Source: JAEUHQ01 sp964538915 (GTDB lineage: Bacteria > Planctomycetota > UBA1135 > UBA2386). Taken from it: 64,000 nucleotides of DNA. Below the pieces are notes generated by a model, which was not told where the DNA came from, searched no databases, and saw nothing but the letters and a program-made list of their open reading frames with translations. The stretch is taken from NCBI GenBank assembly GCA_964538915.1, contig CAZIFB010000003.1, positions 62,001 to 126,000 of the forward strand, read 5' to 3'. The translations under genes and the position numbers were made by a program. Shown here in pieces: positions 34,894 through 44,177 of this stretch. Numbering within the stretch: position 1 is the first letter of the stretch; every line of letters begins with the position of its first letter.

Positions 34894-36624
34894 TTGACCG
34901 ACCTGCACACCCATCTGCGCGAGCGCCTGCTCGCCGCGACCACACGACTCGGGCTCGCGCGCGACGCCGCCGAACCGCTCGTCCGCCTCGACCCGCCGAA
35001 GAACCGCGACCACGGCGACGCTGCGCTCGGTGCGTTCCAGCTCGCGAAGCTGGCCGGCAAGGCGCCGCCCGCGTTCGCGAGCGAACTCGCCGCGAACATC
35101 ACGCCCGACGACGTGATCGAGTCCGCGACCGCCGCGGGGCCGTTCGTCAACTTCAAGTTCCGCCGCAACGCACTCGCGCGCGCGGTGCTGACCGCGATCG
35201 CCGCGGATGCGGCGCCGTACGGCAGGTCGCCGAAGAACGGACAGGTCGTCTGCATCGACTACAGCTCGCCGAACATCGCGAAGCCGTTCCACATCGGCCA
35301 CATGCGCAGCACGGTGATCGGCAACGCCCTGTGCCGCATCCACCGTCACCTCGGCACGACCGTGCACGGCATCAACCACCTCGGCGACTGGGGCATGCCG
35401 TTCGCGAAGATGATGACCGCGTACATGCGGTGGGGAAACGAACAGGAGCTGCACCGTTCGCCGATGCGCTACATGTTCGACCTCTACAAGCGCTACGGCG
35501 TCGAGGCGAAGCAGACCCCGGCCCTCGACGACGAGGCGGCCCTGCACTTCAAGGCGCTCGAGAGCGGGAAGGACAACCAGGAGCGCCGCATGTGGCAGCT
35601 CCTGCGCGACGAGTCGCTGAAGGCGTTCCAGGGTCCGTACTCCCGTCTCGGCGTGACGTTCGACCACGTCACCGGCGAGTCGTTCTTCGAGGACAAGATG
35701 GAAGCCGCGATGCAGCGCGTCGCGAAGGCCGGCGTGCTCGAGAACAGCGACGGTGCGCAGGTCGTCTGGCTGAAGGAACTCGGCATCAAGGAGCCGTGTC
35801 TCTTGCGCAAGAGCGACGGCACGACGCTCTACCACACACGAGATCTCGCCGCGGCGTTCTGGCGCGAGCAGCAGTACCACCCGAACCGCATCCTCTACGT
35901 CGTCGGCGCCGAGCAGAAGCTGCACTTCGACCAGCTGAAGGGCGTGCTGACGAAGATGAAGGAAGAGGTCGCCGCGGCCGTCGAGCACGTGCCGTTCGGT
36001 CTCGTGCTGAGCAAGACCGAGGACGGCAAGTGGGAGAAGTTCGCGTCGCGCAGCGGCAACGCCGTCTTCCTCGACGAGATCCTCGACGAGGCCGTGGCGA
36101 AGGTCCGCTCGATCATCCGCGAGAAGAACCCCGACCTGCCGAACGCCGACGAAGTCGCCGAGCAGATCGGCACGAGCGCGATCGTCTTCAACGACCTGAA
36201 GAACTCGCGCATCAAGGACGTGAAGTTCGACTGGGAGCAGATGCTCAACTTCGACGGCGAAACCGGCCCGTACGTGCAGTTCGCGTGCGCGCGGCTCAGC
36301 TCGATCCTGCGCAAGGTCGACGTGCCGGTGCCGAAGGCGGAGAGCGTGGACTTCGCGCTGCTCGCCGACGCCGAGCGCGTGCTGCTCGTGATGATGGAGT
36401 TCGGCACCGCGGTGCAGCGCGCCGCCGAACAGAGCGAGCCGAGCATCGTCACCGGCCACACGATCGCGCTCGCCGGCGAGATCCACAGCTACCTGCGCGA
36501 CCACTACGTCGTCGGCGCCGAACCCGCCGTGCGCGACGCGCGACTGCTGCTCGTCGACTGCGCACGGCGCCTGCTGACGACGGGCCTGTGGCTGCTCGGC
36601 ATCCCGGCGCCCGAACGCATGTAG
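34894..36624 (+). CDS. argS: Arginyl-tRNA synthetase
   Basis: A class I synthetase charging tRNA-Arg, about 576 residues. An N-terminal additional domain (LRERLLAATTRLG ... PKNRDHGD) precedes the catalytic domain with HIGH motif KPFHIGHMRS and GINHLGDWGMPF. The KMSK-type loop reads KFASRSGNAVFLDE, a variant common in this enzyme. The C-terminal anticodon-binding helical domain ends HYVVGAEPAVRDARLLLVDC. The length is normal. TTG 34894 is chosen because homologues begin near LRERL and because a -10-like TATCCT lies between it and the alternative GTG 34813. Confidence 0.95.
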   Translation: MTDLHTHLRERLLAATTRLGLARDAAEPLVRLDPPKNRDHGDAALGAFQLAKLAGKAPPAFASELAANITPDDVIESATAAGPFVNFKFRRNALARAVLTAIAADAAPYGRSPKNGQVVCIDYSSPNIAKPFHIGHMRSTVIGNALCRIHRHLGTTVHGINHLGDWGMPFAKMMTAYMRWGNEQELHRSPMRYMFDLYKRYGVEAKQTPALDDEAALHFKALESGKDNQERRMWQLLRDESLKAFQGPYSRLGVTFDHVTGESFFEDKMEAAMQRVAKAGVLENSDGAQVVWLKELGIKEPCLLRKSDGTTLYHTRDLAAAFWREQQYHPNRILYVVGAEQKLHFDQLKGVLTKMKEEVAAAVEHVPFGLVLSKTEDGKWEKFASRSGNAVFLDEILDEAVAKVRSIIREKNPDLPNADEVAEQIGTSAIVFNDLKNSRIKDVKFDWEQMLNFDGETGPYVQFACARLSSILRKVDVPVPKAESVDFALLADAERVLLVMMEFGTAVQRAAEQSEPSIVTGHTIALAGEIHSYLRDHYVVGAEPAVRDARLLLVDCARRLLTTGLWLLGIPAPERM

Positions 36625-36680
36625 GGCCGCGCGTCGGCGGTGCAGAGAGCCCGCTCGACGCCGTTCGCACTCACAACCCC

Positions 36681-39600
36681 TCACTTCGGCGGGTCCGGCA
36701 AGACAACCGTGACCTCGGCTTCGGTGCGGTCGGCCGGCATCTGCACGGGCTCGCTCCAGGGCGCACTCTCGGTCCAGTCGGAGAACTGGACCGCGAGCTC
36801 CGGCGCTGGGTCGAGTACGAGCGTCTCGTCGACGAGCGGGCTGAACAGGCGGGACTGCGGCCACGTGGTCCCGCCGCACCTCACGAGCACGCGCGCACCT
36901 CGGACGGCGCGGCCGTCCATCCGGACCAGGCGAACGACCAGACGCCGCGGGACGAAAGCAATCGAAGTGCACGCCGTCCCCGCCCGACCCACTTCGACCA
37001 CGTATGCCGCCAAAGCCGGCGGTGCGGCCGCCGATGCGCCAACGGTGCGGAAGCCGACGCGATACGAGCCTGGCAGCAGGTCCGCCACTCGGAACGTACG
37101 ATCACTCCCGATGGCCGCCTGGCCGGCGACCTCGAGCACGCCGTTCGCGTCCCGGAAGAGATCGACCGCAAGCCGTTCGGGCAGCGCCCCATCGCCGACG
37201 AGCACTCCGTCCCATGCGACCAGCGGCAGCTCGTCGGTGGTCAACGCGACTCGGGCAATCTCTCCCGCAGCCACGTCCACACGCCGTGTCGCCAGGGTCG
37301 CCCCGCCGGTGCCGCGCCGTTTGAGCACGAGTTCGTAGTTACCGGGTTCGAGATCCGGCACGTCGAACTCGCCGCTGCCGGCTACACCGACGGCCACTCC
37401 GCCGGTTCGATTCTCGGCGGGTACTTCGATGCACAGGGAACGCGGGTCCACACCGTTCAGGACCACACGACCGGCGATGCTGCCGTGGCGCACCAGCGCA
37501 ACAGGCAGCGCCTCCTCCCCGTCCGGCCACACGATGCCGCGCACCAGATGGAACGGCCGGCCGGGCGCCTGCAACCGCAGCAGGCGATCGTCGTGCCCGC
37601 GTCGAAGCACGACCATGCCGGTCTCGTCGGTGACCCCCTCGTCCACGAGTTCCGCACCGTCGCCGCGCATCCACACGCGCTTGTCGTTCGTCGGATCCGG
37701 CACGGACGCGAACGCCGCTCGCGGCGACTTGCCTCGCATCACCGCCAACGGGTCGAAGAGTCTCGGCGTACCGCGAACGCGCAACAGCTGCACCCTGACT
37801 CCGGCAACCGCAGCCCCTCCTTCTTGCACGAGGAGCCGCGCCGACACGCGTCGCTGGAGTACGACGCGAAGCGAATCGATGTTCCCGATCTCGACAGGCT
37901 CCGTCGGTTCGAACGCGCGATCGACGGGAAGGACACGCAGCGTCGTCCGGCAGCGCACTACTTCGGTGCACTCGACCCGCCCACCGGCGTGCGCACCACG
38001 CTGCGACACGTTGCCGTTCATCGGCATCGACCCTGGGCGTTCGATCGCGACACCGAAGGCCTCGACCGGATCGCCGTCCGTGTCGACGACTTCGATCGTG
38101 AACGGACGAAGGCGGCGCAGTTCGATGCGGACGCCATCCGTTCCCCACGGCACGTCGGCGATCGGCTCGCGCGGCTCGCACTCCGGCGCGTTCGGTACGT
38201 GGATCGTCACGGCGTTCGTGCCGGCCCGACGGCACAGCAGGACGAACGTCCCGTCTTCCCCCGAAGTCACGCTGCCGAGCCCCGGTTGATCGGAGAGGCT
38301 CACTCCCGACACGGGCTTGCCGCGCTCGTCGACCACGATGCCGCGGACGTGCGCACGAGCACGGACTCGGAGGAGAACCTCGCCGGGCGCGTCCGGTCCG
38401 ATGTCGACCTCAACGGGAGCGACCAGATCGAACGGGCCGAACGGGATCTCCCACGTTGCCGGACCGAACCCGACCGGTTCCTCCGTCACAAAGGAGCCAC
38501 GCGCATCGGTCCGCGCCTGGACGACCGTTCCTCGACACGTGACCAGGGTCCGCTCCGGAATGGCTCCGCCGGCCTCGTCGACGACGCGCCCCCGCACGAT
38601 CCGACCAGGGACCATTCGCACGTCCCCGATCTGCCAGGTGTCGCCTGCTCGCAGGAACCACCCGCTGCACGTCTCGGTGCGCCGGTCACTGCGCCGCAAG
38701 CGAAGGGTCGTGTTCTTGTCGGCGGGCACGGCGAACTCGAACACACCATCGCGCCCGGTCGTGGCAACGGGTCCACCGATGCCATCAGCACTGTCCACGC
38801 GGACGTCGACGTCGGTGAGCGGTTCGGAAGTAACGGCGTCCACGGCGCGCCCCCGGACGAGCGAGGTGCGCGTCGTCGCGGCGACGGGCGCGACACGCGC
38901 GGCTTCGCGGACCGACGACGCAGCGAGTGTCGCTCCTTCGCCCGACCCGACGGGCGCTTCGGGAGAGGTGCCGTTGGAGGAAGCCGGCGCCAGCGCCGCA
39001 ACCTCGCCGGTCGTCGGAAGCCCGTTCGCCGGCACATCGCGCCCCGGCCACCACACCGTGAACACGAGCGCGGCGACAGCCGCAGCACCCGCCACCTTCG
39101 TCCACGTCGCCATCAGCACTCCTCCCGTGAGCGCGCTCGCCGCGGCGCCCGGTTTCCCGATCCCGAACGCACTCGTGAACGCCGCGCGCCAGTCGCCGCG
39201 GCCGTCCTCCCCGAGCCGCACACGCAGCTCCTTGATGCCGCGTTGCAGCCGACTCTTCACCGTCGCCACCGGTTCGCCCCGCGCCGCCGCGATCTCGCGC
39301 GGCGGCTGTCCTTCGAAGAACCGCCGCCACACCACGTCCCGCGTCGCCGCCTCCAGCGTCTCGATCGCCGCCAGCAGGCGCCGCGTCGTCTCTTCGTGCG
39401 CGACTCCGTGCGCCGGATCGGGCCCGGCGCCCTCACGCGCCACCGCCGCCTCCCGTCGGCCGCGGCGGACGTGGTCGCGCCGCGATCGGCGGACGACGTT
39501 CTTCAGGATCGTCGCGAACCATCCTCCAGTGCCGCCGTCGGCGGGCGGCCGGCGCATCGCACGCAGCCACGTCTCCTGCACGGCGTCGTCCACGTCCGCG

Positions 39601-39689
39601 GCGCCTCGGACCAGTTCGATCGCGAGGGCCCGCAACGCCGCACCGTGGCGGACGAGCGAGGTCTCGACGTCGAACCGGACGGGCACCAT
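36681..39689 (-). CDS. Transmembrane ECF sigma factor with carboxypeptidase-regulatory-like ectodomain (copy 2)
   Basis: A 1002-residue fusion with the same plan as the copy at 11120-14131. Sigma region 2 is at about 10-75 (DVDDAVQETWLRAM, WFATILKNVVRRSRRD). Region 4 is at about 103-160 with helix-turn-helix PREIAAARGEPVATVKSRLQR. One membrane segment (about 196-214) follows an Ala/Gly linker. About 780 extracytoplasmic residues follow, with repeated prealbumin-like units: SLVRGRAVDAVTSEPLTDVD, IVRGRVVDEAGGAIPERTL, HVRGIVVDERGKPVSGVSL. Both copies end in a similar strand (VTVVLPDPPK here, VEIQLPDPMSSK there). There is no anti-sigma gene beside it; argS is convergent and a DUF2911-like gene is divergent. 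Confidence 0.85.
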   Translation of the reverse strand: MVPVRFDVETSLVRHGAALRALAIELVRGAADVDDAVQETWLRAMRRPPADGGTGGWFATILKNVVRRSRRDHVRRGRREAAVAREGAGPDPAHGVAHEETTRRLLAAIETLEAATRDVVWRRFFEGQPPREIAAARGEPVATVKSRLQRGIKELRVRLGEDGRGDWRAAFTSAFGIGKPGAAASALTGGVLMATWTKVAGAAAVAALVFTVWWPGRDVPANGLPTTGEVAALAPASSNGTSPEAPVGSGEGATLAASSVREAARVAPVAATTRTSLVRGRAVDAVTSEPLTDVDVRVDSADGIGGPVATTGRDGVFEFAVPADKNTTLRLRRSDRRTETCSGWFLRAGDTWQIGDVRMVPGRIVRGRVVDEAGGAIPERTLVTCRGTVVQARTDARGSFVTEEPVGFGPATWEIPFGPFDLVAPVEVDIGPDAPGEVLLRVRARAHVRGIVVDERGKPVSGVSLSDQPGLGSVTSGEDGTFVLLCRRAGTNAVTIHVPNAPECEPREPIADVPWGTDGVRIELRRLRPFTIEVVDTDGDPVEAFGVAIERPGSMPMNGNVSQRGAHAGGRVECTEVVRCRTTLRVLPVDRAFEPTEPVEIGNIDSLRVVLQRRVSARLLVQEGGAAVAGVRVQLLRVRGTPRLFDPLAVMRGKSPRAAFASVPDPTNDKRVWMRGDGAELVDEGVTDETGMVVLRRGHDDRLLRLQAPGRPFHLVRGIVWPDGEEALPVALVRHGSIAGRVVLNGVDPRSLCIEVPAENRTGGVAVGVAGSGEFDVPDLEPGNYELVLKRRGTGGATLATRRVDVAAGEIARVALTTDELPLVAWDGVLVGDGALPERLAVDLFRDANGVLEVAGQAAIGSDRTFRVADLLPGSYRVGFRTVGASAAAPPALAAYVVEVGRAGTACTSIAFVPRRLVVRLVRMDGRAVRGARVLVRCGGTTWPQSRLFSPLVDETLVLDPAPELAVQFSDWTESAPWSEPVQMPADRTEAEVTVVLPDPPK

Positions 39690-39699
39690 GGTCGTTTCG

Positions 39700-39705
39700 A
39701 GCCTA
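39700..39705 (-). promoter_or_regulatory. Probable -10 hexamer (TAGGCT) for sigma fusion copy 2
   Basis: Minus-strand TAGGCT lies 10 nt before ATG 39689 with no Shine-Dalgarno, so the leader would be at most a few nucleotides. Confidence 0.45.
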
Positions 39706-39803
39706 CCAATCCCGAAGTCGGCGGATCGGATGCAACGACGCGGGCAGGACGGGATTCCGCCCGGAGTCGTGACCGCCGGGCGCCGCGCCGGCTAGCCGGC
39801 GCC

Positions 39804-40868
39804 ATGCACCGCCGCACCGCCGCCGCCGCGTTCCTGCTGGCACTCCCCCTCTCCGCCCAGACCGCAACCGTCACGGCGCCGACGATCACCGCGCCGACGT
39901 TCCATCGAACACGCACCGTGTGGTTCGTGCAGGACACCAACCCGATCGGCGCGGAGGTCGGCTTCGGCGCCGAAGACCTCGCCTGGACGAAGGATGCGGA
40001 GAAGGCGTTCGCGAGCGCCTCGCCCGGCACCCGCATCGCCCTCGGCACGACGATGTGGGCCGCGCTCGAGACGTTCAGCGACCTCGAGTTCGGCAAGACG
40101 AAGGTCAAGGCGGGCAACCACTACGCGGTGCTCGCGAAGACGAAGGACGGCTTCGCGCTCGAACTGCTCGATCCCGACGCAGTGCGCAAGGCGCAGGAAG
40201 TTCCCGGCGTCGCGAAGGGCGTGAAGAGCACGGCGTCGATCGCGCTCACGGCGGAGAAAGCGGACGAGAGTCCGTTGCGCGCCGAGTGGAAGCCCGGCGA
40301 GGACGGCACCGCGCAGCTGACGATCCGCTTCGGCCCGCACTCGCTGCGCGCCAAGGCGAACGTCGCCGGCAGCAAGGGCGGCAATCCGATCGCGCTCCCC
40401 GATCCACGCGGCGCGTCGCGCATCGCGTTCGGCAAGAACGCGTTCGCGGTCGTCGACCACGGCGTCCCGGCGTGGAACGACGAACTCGCCGGCCAGGCGA
40501 AGGACGCGAAGAGCGGCACACGCTGGCGCCTCGGCAAGGACTGGGCGACGACGCTCGACACGAACGTGCCGCTCGCGATCGGCGACAAGACGCTGACCGC
40601 CGGCAGCTGGCACCTCGTGCTCGGCCGCACCACGAAGGGATGGAACCTCGTCGCCTCGCAGGCCGCCGCCGACCACAAGGCGAAGCTCGACGGCTTCGCG
40701 GCGCAGTACGTGACGCCGGTGATGGAGACCGCGCTCACCGAGTCCGCGGCGAGTCCGCGCGCCGACAAGCTGCGCATCGAGTTCGTGACCGAGGGCAAGG
40801 GCACCGCGCTCGCGATCTCCTTCGGCGATCAGCGGCTGTCCGTGCCCGTCGCGCCGGCGAAGACCTGA
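39804..40868 (+). CDS. Exported protein with two DUF2911-like units
   Basis: A 354-residue secreted protein with signal peptide AAAAFLLALPLSAQ. Two halves show the DUF2911 pattern: TRIALGTTMWAALETFSDLE...KAGNHYAVLAKTKDG in the first (about residues 72-115), and RWRLGKDWATTLDTNVPLAI...LTAGSWHLVLGRTTKG in the second. The family is a small beta-sandwich of unknown role found in exported proteins. Upstream, TAGCCG lies 5 nt before the ATG, an imperfect form of the hexamer seen elsewhere. Divergent from sigma fusion copy 2 and convergent with the RsbW-like gene (23-nt gap of alternating GC). Confidence 0.65.
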   Translation: MHRRTAAAAFLLALPLSAQTATVTAPTITAPTFHRTRTVWFVQDTNPIGAEVGFGAEDLAWTKDAEKAFASASPGTRIALGTTMWAALETFSDLEFGKTKVKAGNHYAVLAKTKDGFALELLDPDAVRKAQEVPGVAKGVKSTASIALTAEKADESPLRAEWKPGEDGTAQLTIRFGPHSLRAKANVAGSKGGNPIALPDPRGASRIAFGKNAFAVVDHGVPAWNDELAGQAKDAKSGTRWRLGKDWATTLDTNVPLAIGDKTLTAGSWHLVLGRTTKGWNLVASQAAADHKAKLDGFAAQYVTPVMETALTESAASPRADKLRIEFVTEGKGTALAISFGDQRLSVPVAPAKT

Positions 40869-40891
40869 TCGCGGGCGCGCGGGCGCGCGAC

Positions 40892-41314
40892 CTAGAGGGT
40901 CACGTCGAGACGGTTGCGGTCCCCGTCGCGCGCGTACCGCAACTCGCGCGCGAAGCTGCGCAGCAGTTGGATGCCCATTCCTCCGGCGGTTCGTTGCTCG
41001 AGCGGCGTCGACGGATCGAACGCCGGTGCGGTGCGCGGGTCGAACGCGACGCCGTCGTCGAGGAAGCGAAGGTGCACGTCGCCGTTCGCGCAGCGGACTT
41101 CCACGTCGATCGCAAGAGCACCCGGTGCGGCGCGGCCGTGCCGGATCACGTTCGTCAGCACCTCTTCGATCGCGACCTCGGCCCGGTCCTTCGTCCGCTC
41201 GGCGATCCCGCTCCGGTCGAGGAAGGCGCGGATCCGCGCAACGGCGTCCGGGATCCGCAGCAGGTCGTACGGCACGGAGAGCGAGAACGGTGCGTCGCCG
41301 CCGCCATCCGTCAC
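40892..41314 (-). CDS. RsbW-type anti-sigma factor / histidine-kinase-like ATPase
   Basis: A 140-residue GHKL ATPase without a histidine phosphoacceptor domain. The N-box is EEVLTNVIRHG with Asn55 as Mg ligand, G1 is DDGVAFDP and G2 is GGMGIQLL. This size and motif set is the RsbW/SpoIIAB anti-sigma or serine-protein-kinase class, which phosphorylates a STAS partner on serine. The GTG start overlaps the TGA of the STAS gene (GTGA), so the pair is coupled. No sigma-B-type gene or PP2C phosphatase lies nearby; the target is unknown and need not be a sigma factor. Confidence 0.85.
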   Translation of the reverse strand: MTDGGGDAPFSLSVPYDLLRIPDAVARIRAFLDRSGIAERTKDRAEVAIEEVLTNVIRHGRAAPGALAIDVEVRCANGDVHLRFLDDGVAFDPRTAPAFDPSTPLEQRTAGGMGIQLLRSFARELRYARDGDRNRLDVTL

Positions 41315-41646
41315 TTCGTCACGCTCCGCGGCGGTGGTTCGTCGTGCGCGATCGACACGAAGTTGTGCAGACCCGTGGTCCTCAGCACCTCCTCGACCCT
41401 CGGCTGGGGTCGCAGCAACGTCAGGGTGTGACCGCGACGCTGCAGCCCCTTCGCCGCGCCGACGAACATCCCGATGCCCAGTGACGCGAGGAACGTGACT
41501 GCGCTGCAGTCGACGACGACGGGCCCGTCGTGCGTCGTGGTCTGGAACGCGAAGCGGTCGCCGACGACCTGGATCGCCGCGACGTCGAGCCGACCTTCGA
41601 GGGTCACGCGCAGGGTGCCGCCGTCGTTGCGAGCCTTGAGTTGCAT
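41311..41646 (-). CDS. STAS-domain anti-anti-sigma factor, RsbV-like
   Basis: A 111-residue single STAS domain. The strand-turn VVVDCSAVTFLASLGIGMFV places Ser55 where SpoIIAA/RsbV carry the serine phosphorylated by their kinase. The following helix LQRRGHTLTLLRPQPRVEEVL is typical. It is the upstream partner of the RsbW-like gene. In the classical switch, unphosphorylated STAS protein binds the kinase and frees its other partner. The gene is divergent from the queuosine-precursor transporter. Confidence 0.87.
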   Translation of the reverse strand: MQLKARNDGGTLRVTLEGRLDVAAIQVVGDRFAFQTTTHDGPVVVDCSAVTFLASLGIGMFVGAAKGLQRRGHTLTLLRPQPRVEEVLRTTGLHNFVSIAHDEPPPRSVTK

Positions 41647-41748
41647 CGCCGGGATGCTCGCACAACGTCCGGTCGAGCGACCGTGAAGACGTGGTGAAGG
41701 ATCGGCCGGGAAACCGCCAATGTCCGCCGGCCGAGGCCGGGCGACCGG

Positions 41749-41754
41749 TAGGGT
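41749..41754 (+). promoter_or_regulatory. Possible -10 hexamer (TAGGGT)
   Basis: TAGGGT lies 31 nt before ATG 41786 in the 139-nt divergent gap with the STAS gene. Confidence 0.3.
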
Positions 41755-41785
41755 GCGCGTTCCCCGACTTCGGAACGGGCCGCGA

Positions 41786-42568
41786 ATGCAACCCTCCATC
41801 CTGCACGACAAACGGGCGATCCTCTTCTTCGTGCTCGGCTCGTTCCTGATCGCCAACGCGATCGTCGCGGAGCTGATCGGCGTGAAGCTGTTCCAGCTCG
41901 AGTCCGTGCTCGGCGCCGAGAAGGCGGACTTCAAGCTGCTTGGCACGGCGAACCTCTCGTTCGTGCTGAGCGCCGGCGTCGTCACGTGGCCGCTCGTGTT
42001 CCTCGTGACCGACGTCGTCAACGACTACTTCGGCGTGCGCGGTGTGCGCTTCCTGACGCTCGTCGCGACGGCGCTGCTCGTCGGCATGTTCGGCATCCTG
42101 TGGATCGCGATCGAGCTGCCGCCGGACCGCGGCTGGTGGACCGGCATGGCGACGGAGCAGGGTGTGCCGGACATGCAGGCCGCGTTCACGGCGATCTTCG
42201 GTCAGGGCATGTACATCATCGTCGGCTCGCTGACGGCGTTCCTGATCAGCCAGCTCGTCGACGCGGTGCTGTTCCGCTGGTTCAAGCGACGCACCGGCGA
42301 ACGCCGCATCTGGCTGCGCGCGACCGGCAGCACGCTCGTGAGCCAGCTCGTCGACAGCCTCGTCGTCACATGGGTCGCGTTCGCACTGTTCCGCGGCATG
42401 CCCGTGGCGAAGGCGACGGCGCTGGCACTGACCGCGTACGTCTACAAGTTCTGCATCGCGGTACTGTCGACGGCGGTGATCTACGTCGCGCACGCCGTGA
42501 TCGAGCGATGGCTCGGGCGCGATCTCGCCGAAGCAATGCGTCGCGACGCGCTGACTTCGCAGCGCTGA
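41786..42568 (+). CDS. Queuosine precursor transporter (YhhQ/VUT family)
   Basis: A 260-residue inner-membrane protein with six or more hydrophobic segments. It carries the family marks: FLIANAIVAELIGVKLF in helix 1, TWPLVFLVTDVVNDYFG, GSLTAFLISQLVDAVLF and ATGSTLVSQLVDSLVVT. The family takes up preQ0/preQ1 or queuine for tRNA modification. The length is normal. No queuosine synthesis gene lies in the window, which fits salvage. The start is ATG 41786. Confidence 0.9.
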   Translation: MQPSILHDKRAILFFVLGSFLIANAIVAELIGVKLFQLESVLGAEKADFKLLGTANLSFVLSAGVVTWPLVFLVTDVVNDYFGVRGVRFLTLVATALLVGMFGILWIAIELPPDRGWWTGMATEQGVPDMQAAFTAIFGQGMYIIVGSLTAFLISQLVDAVLFRWFKRRTGERRIWLRATGSTLVSQLVDSLVVTWVAFALFRGMPVAKATALALTAYVYKFCIAVLSTAVIYVAHAVIERWLGRDLAEAMRRDALTSQR

Positions 42569-42603
42569 CGGGAACGGGGGTCGCGCAGCGACGAACGCGC
42601 ACC

Positions 42604-42609
42604 TAGGCT
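42604..42609 (+). promoter_or_regulatory. Possible -10 hexamer (TAGGCT)
   Basis: TAGGCT lies 22 nt before ATG 42632. A GGGAAG follows 6-11 nt before the ATG, so this gene would have a short leader with a ribosome site. Confidence 0.4.
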
Positions 42610-42631
42610 TGCCGCCCCGCGGGAAGCGCGC

Positions 42632-44158
42632 ATGCCGGAACCCACGACACCCCAGGACGCTGCGAGCCGCACCGGCCGCGTGCTGCTCGTCGCCGCATTC
42701 GTGATCCTGCTCGTCGCCGCGCTGCGCAACGTCGGCGATCCGTGGGAGAAGGGTCTGCGTGGCGGAACGGCCGCCACCTACAGCCACGTCGCGGTGTTCC
42801 ACACGGTGCACTACGGCCTCGGCGTCACCCTCGGCACGCCGGCGTTCATCGCCGAGACGGACGAAGGGCTCGTGCGCAACGTGAACTGGCACCACCCGCC
42901 CGGGTACTGGCTGTATCTCGCACTCTGGGCATGGCCGCTCGGCAACACGCCGCCGGTGCTGCGCATCTCGCACCTGTCGCTCTTCCTGCCCGGCCTGTTC
43001 GCGCTGTTCCTGTTCGTGCGGCGGCGGAGCGGCGAGCTAGCGGCCGGCGCGACGAGCCTGCTCTTCGCGACGTGCCCGCTCGTCGCGTACTTCGGGCCGA
43101 TGGTGATCCAGGACGGCGCGGTGCTCGCGCTCGGGCTCGTCACGATGTGGTGTTTCGAACGACACCTCGACGCGCCGAGCCGGCAGCGCTGGCTCGCGAC
43201 TGCGGTCGCGTTCTTCGTGACGTGCTCCCTCGACTTCACCGGCTACTGGTGGGGCCCCGCGATGTTCGTGCTCGCGATCGGCCGCGAGAACCGCTGGCGC
43301 GCGGTCCGCACCGTGATCTCCCTCTTCCCGGTGTCGGTGCTCGCGTTCGTCGTGCTGACGATCCACTACGGCTTCGTCTTCGACGGCCCGCTCGCGTTCC
43401 TGCGCGAACTGTTCGGCACGTTGCACTCGGAGCAGCAGACGGCCGTCGGATCCCCGATGGCGGAACGCTTCGCCGCCGCGATGGACGAACTGTGGTTCGG
43501 CTACCACAACCAGGTGCTGCTCGGGCTCGCGGGGCTCGGCGTCGTCATGGCACCCCTCGCCGGCGGGCCGGCAGTGCGCAGGCTCACGGTCGTCGGCATC
43601 GCCTTGCTCGTGCCGGGCCTTCTCAACTACGGACTCATGCTGCACCACGCCGTCGCACACGCGTTCTGGTCGGTGCACGGCTTCGCCGGCCTCGCCGCGC
43701 TCGGGGCGCTGGTGCCGACGAGTGCTTCTGCGCTGATCCGGGCCGGCGCGTGGCGCCGCGTCGTGGGCTGGCTGTGCGTGCTCGTGACCGCCGGCACCGC
43801 GGCCTTCGGCGCCGTGCGCACACACACCGTGATCACCGCGACCGCCTTCGAGCCGACCAACGACACGCCGGCGCTCATCACGAAGGCGCTGCCCTGGCTC
43901 GGCGGCTGCAACACGACGATGACGAACGCGCCCGCTACGACGCAGACGCAGTTCGGGAACACGTCGGTGTTCTTCGAGATCGACACGGCCGACAAGGTGC
44001 GCACGATCCTCGCGTTCGCGTCCGCCAACAAATTGCGCGGCAAGGTCGGCTTCGTCGTGCACCCGGCCCGAAGGGACGGCGAGCTGCTGGCGCTGCTCGA
44101 CACGCTCGGCACGCGGCAGGAAGTCGACGGGGCGCTCGTCTACCGCTTCCAGCTCTGA
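42632..44158 (+). CDS. Polytopic glycosyltransferase family 39-like membrane protein
   Basis: A 508-residue membrane protein with about ten hydrophobic segments. The first periplasmic loop has RNVNWHHPPGYWLYLALW, the HPPxYW pattern of the PMT_2/GT39-like superfamily, and a second loop has FGPMVIQDGAVLALGL. The last 100 residues are soluble. The donor and acceptor are unknown. It lies 63 nt after the transporter gene, but a link between the two is not obvious. It converges with the cytochrome gene. Confidence 0.75.
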   Translation: MPEPTTPQDAASRTGRVLLVAAFVILLVAALRNVGDPWEKGLRGGTAATYSHVAVFHTVHYGLGVTLGTPAFIAETDEGLVRNVNWHHPPGYWLYLALWAWPLGNTPPVLRISHLSLFLPGLFALFLFVRRRSGELAAGATSLLFATCPLVAYFGPMVIQDGAVLALGLVTMWCFERHLDAPSRQRWLATAVAFFVTCSLDFTGYWWGPAMFVLAIGRENRWRAVRTVISLFPVSVLAFVVLTIHYGFVFDGPLAFLRELFGTLHSEQQTAVGSPMAERFAAAMDELWFGYHNQVLLGLAGLGVVMAPLAGGPAVRRLTVVGIALLVPGLLNYGLMLHHAVAHAFWSVHGFAGLAALGALVPTSASALIRAGAWRRVVGWLCVLVTAGTAAFGAVRTHTVITATAFEPTNDTPALITKALPWLGGCNTTMTNAPATTQTQFGNTSVFFEIDTADKVRTILAFASANKLRGKVGFVVHPARRDGELLALLDTLGTRQEVDGALVYRFQL

Positions 44159-44172
44159 CGCGCGGCCGCGCG
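44159..44172. terminator. Perfect 14-bp GC palindrome between convergent genes
   Basis: The 14-base palindrome CGCGCGGCCGCGCG begins one base after the stop of the plus-strand gene and ends 5 nt before the stop of the minus-strand cytochrome gene. It could fold as a 5-bp stem with a GGCC loop on either strand. No T run is present. This is a bidirectional terminator candidate only. Confidence 0.3.
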
Positions 44173-44177
44173 CGCGA

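Noticed and set aside
34179..40868. A stop-free plus-strand frame of more than 2200 codons
   Set aside because: It runs antisense or out of frame through argS and sigma fusion copy 2. The protein is Arg/Pro/Ala-rich without domains. It follows from high GC; only its last part (39804-40868) is a real gene.
40874..40889. Alternating GCGCGC stretch between convergent genes as a terminator
   Set aside because: The two self-complementary hexamers leave a loop too small to fold well and no T run follows.
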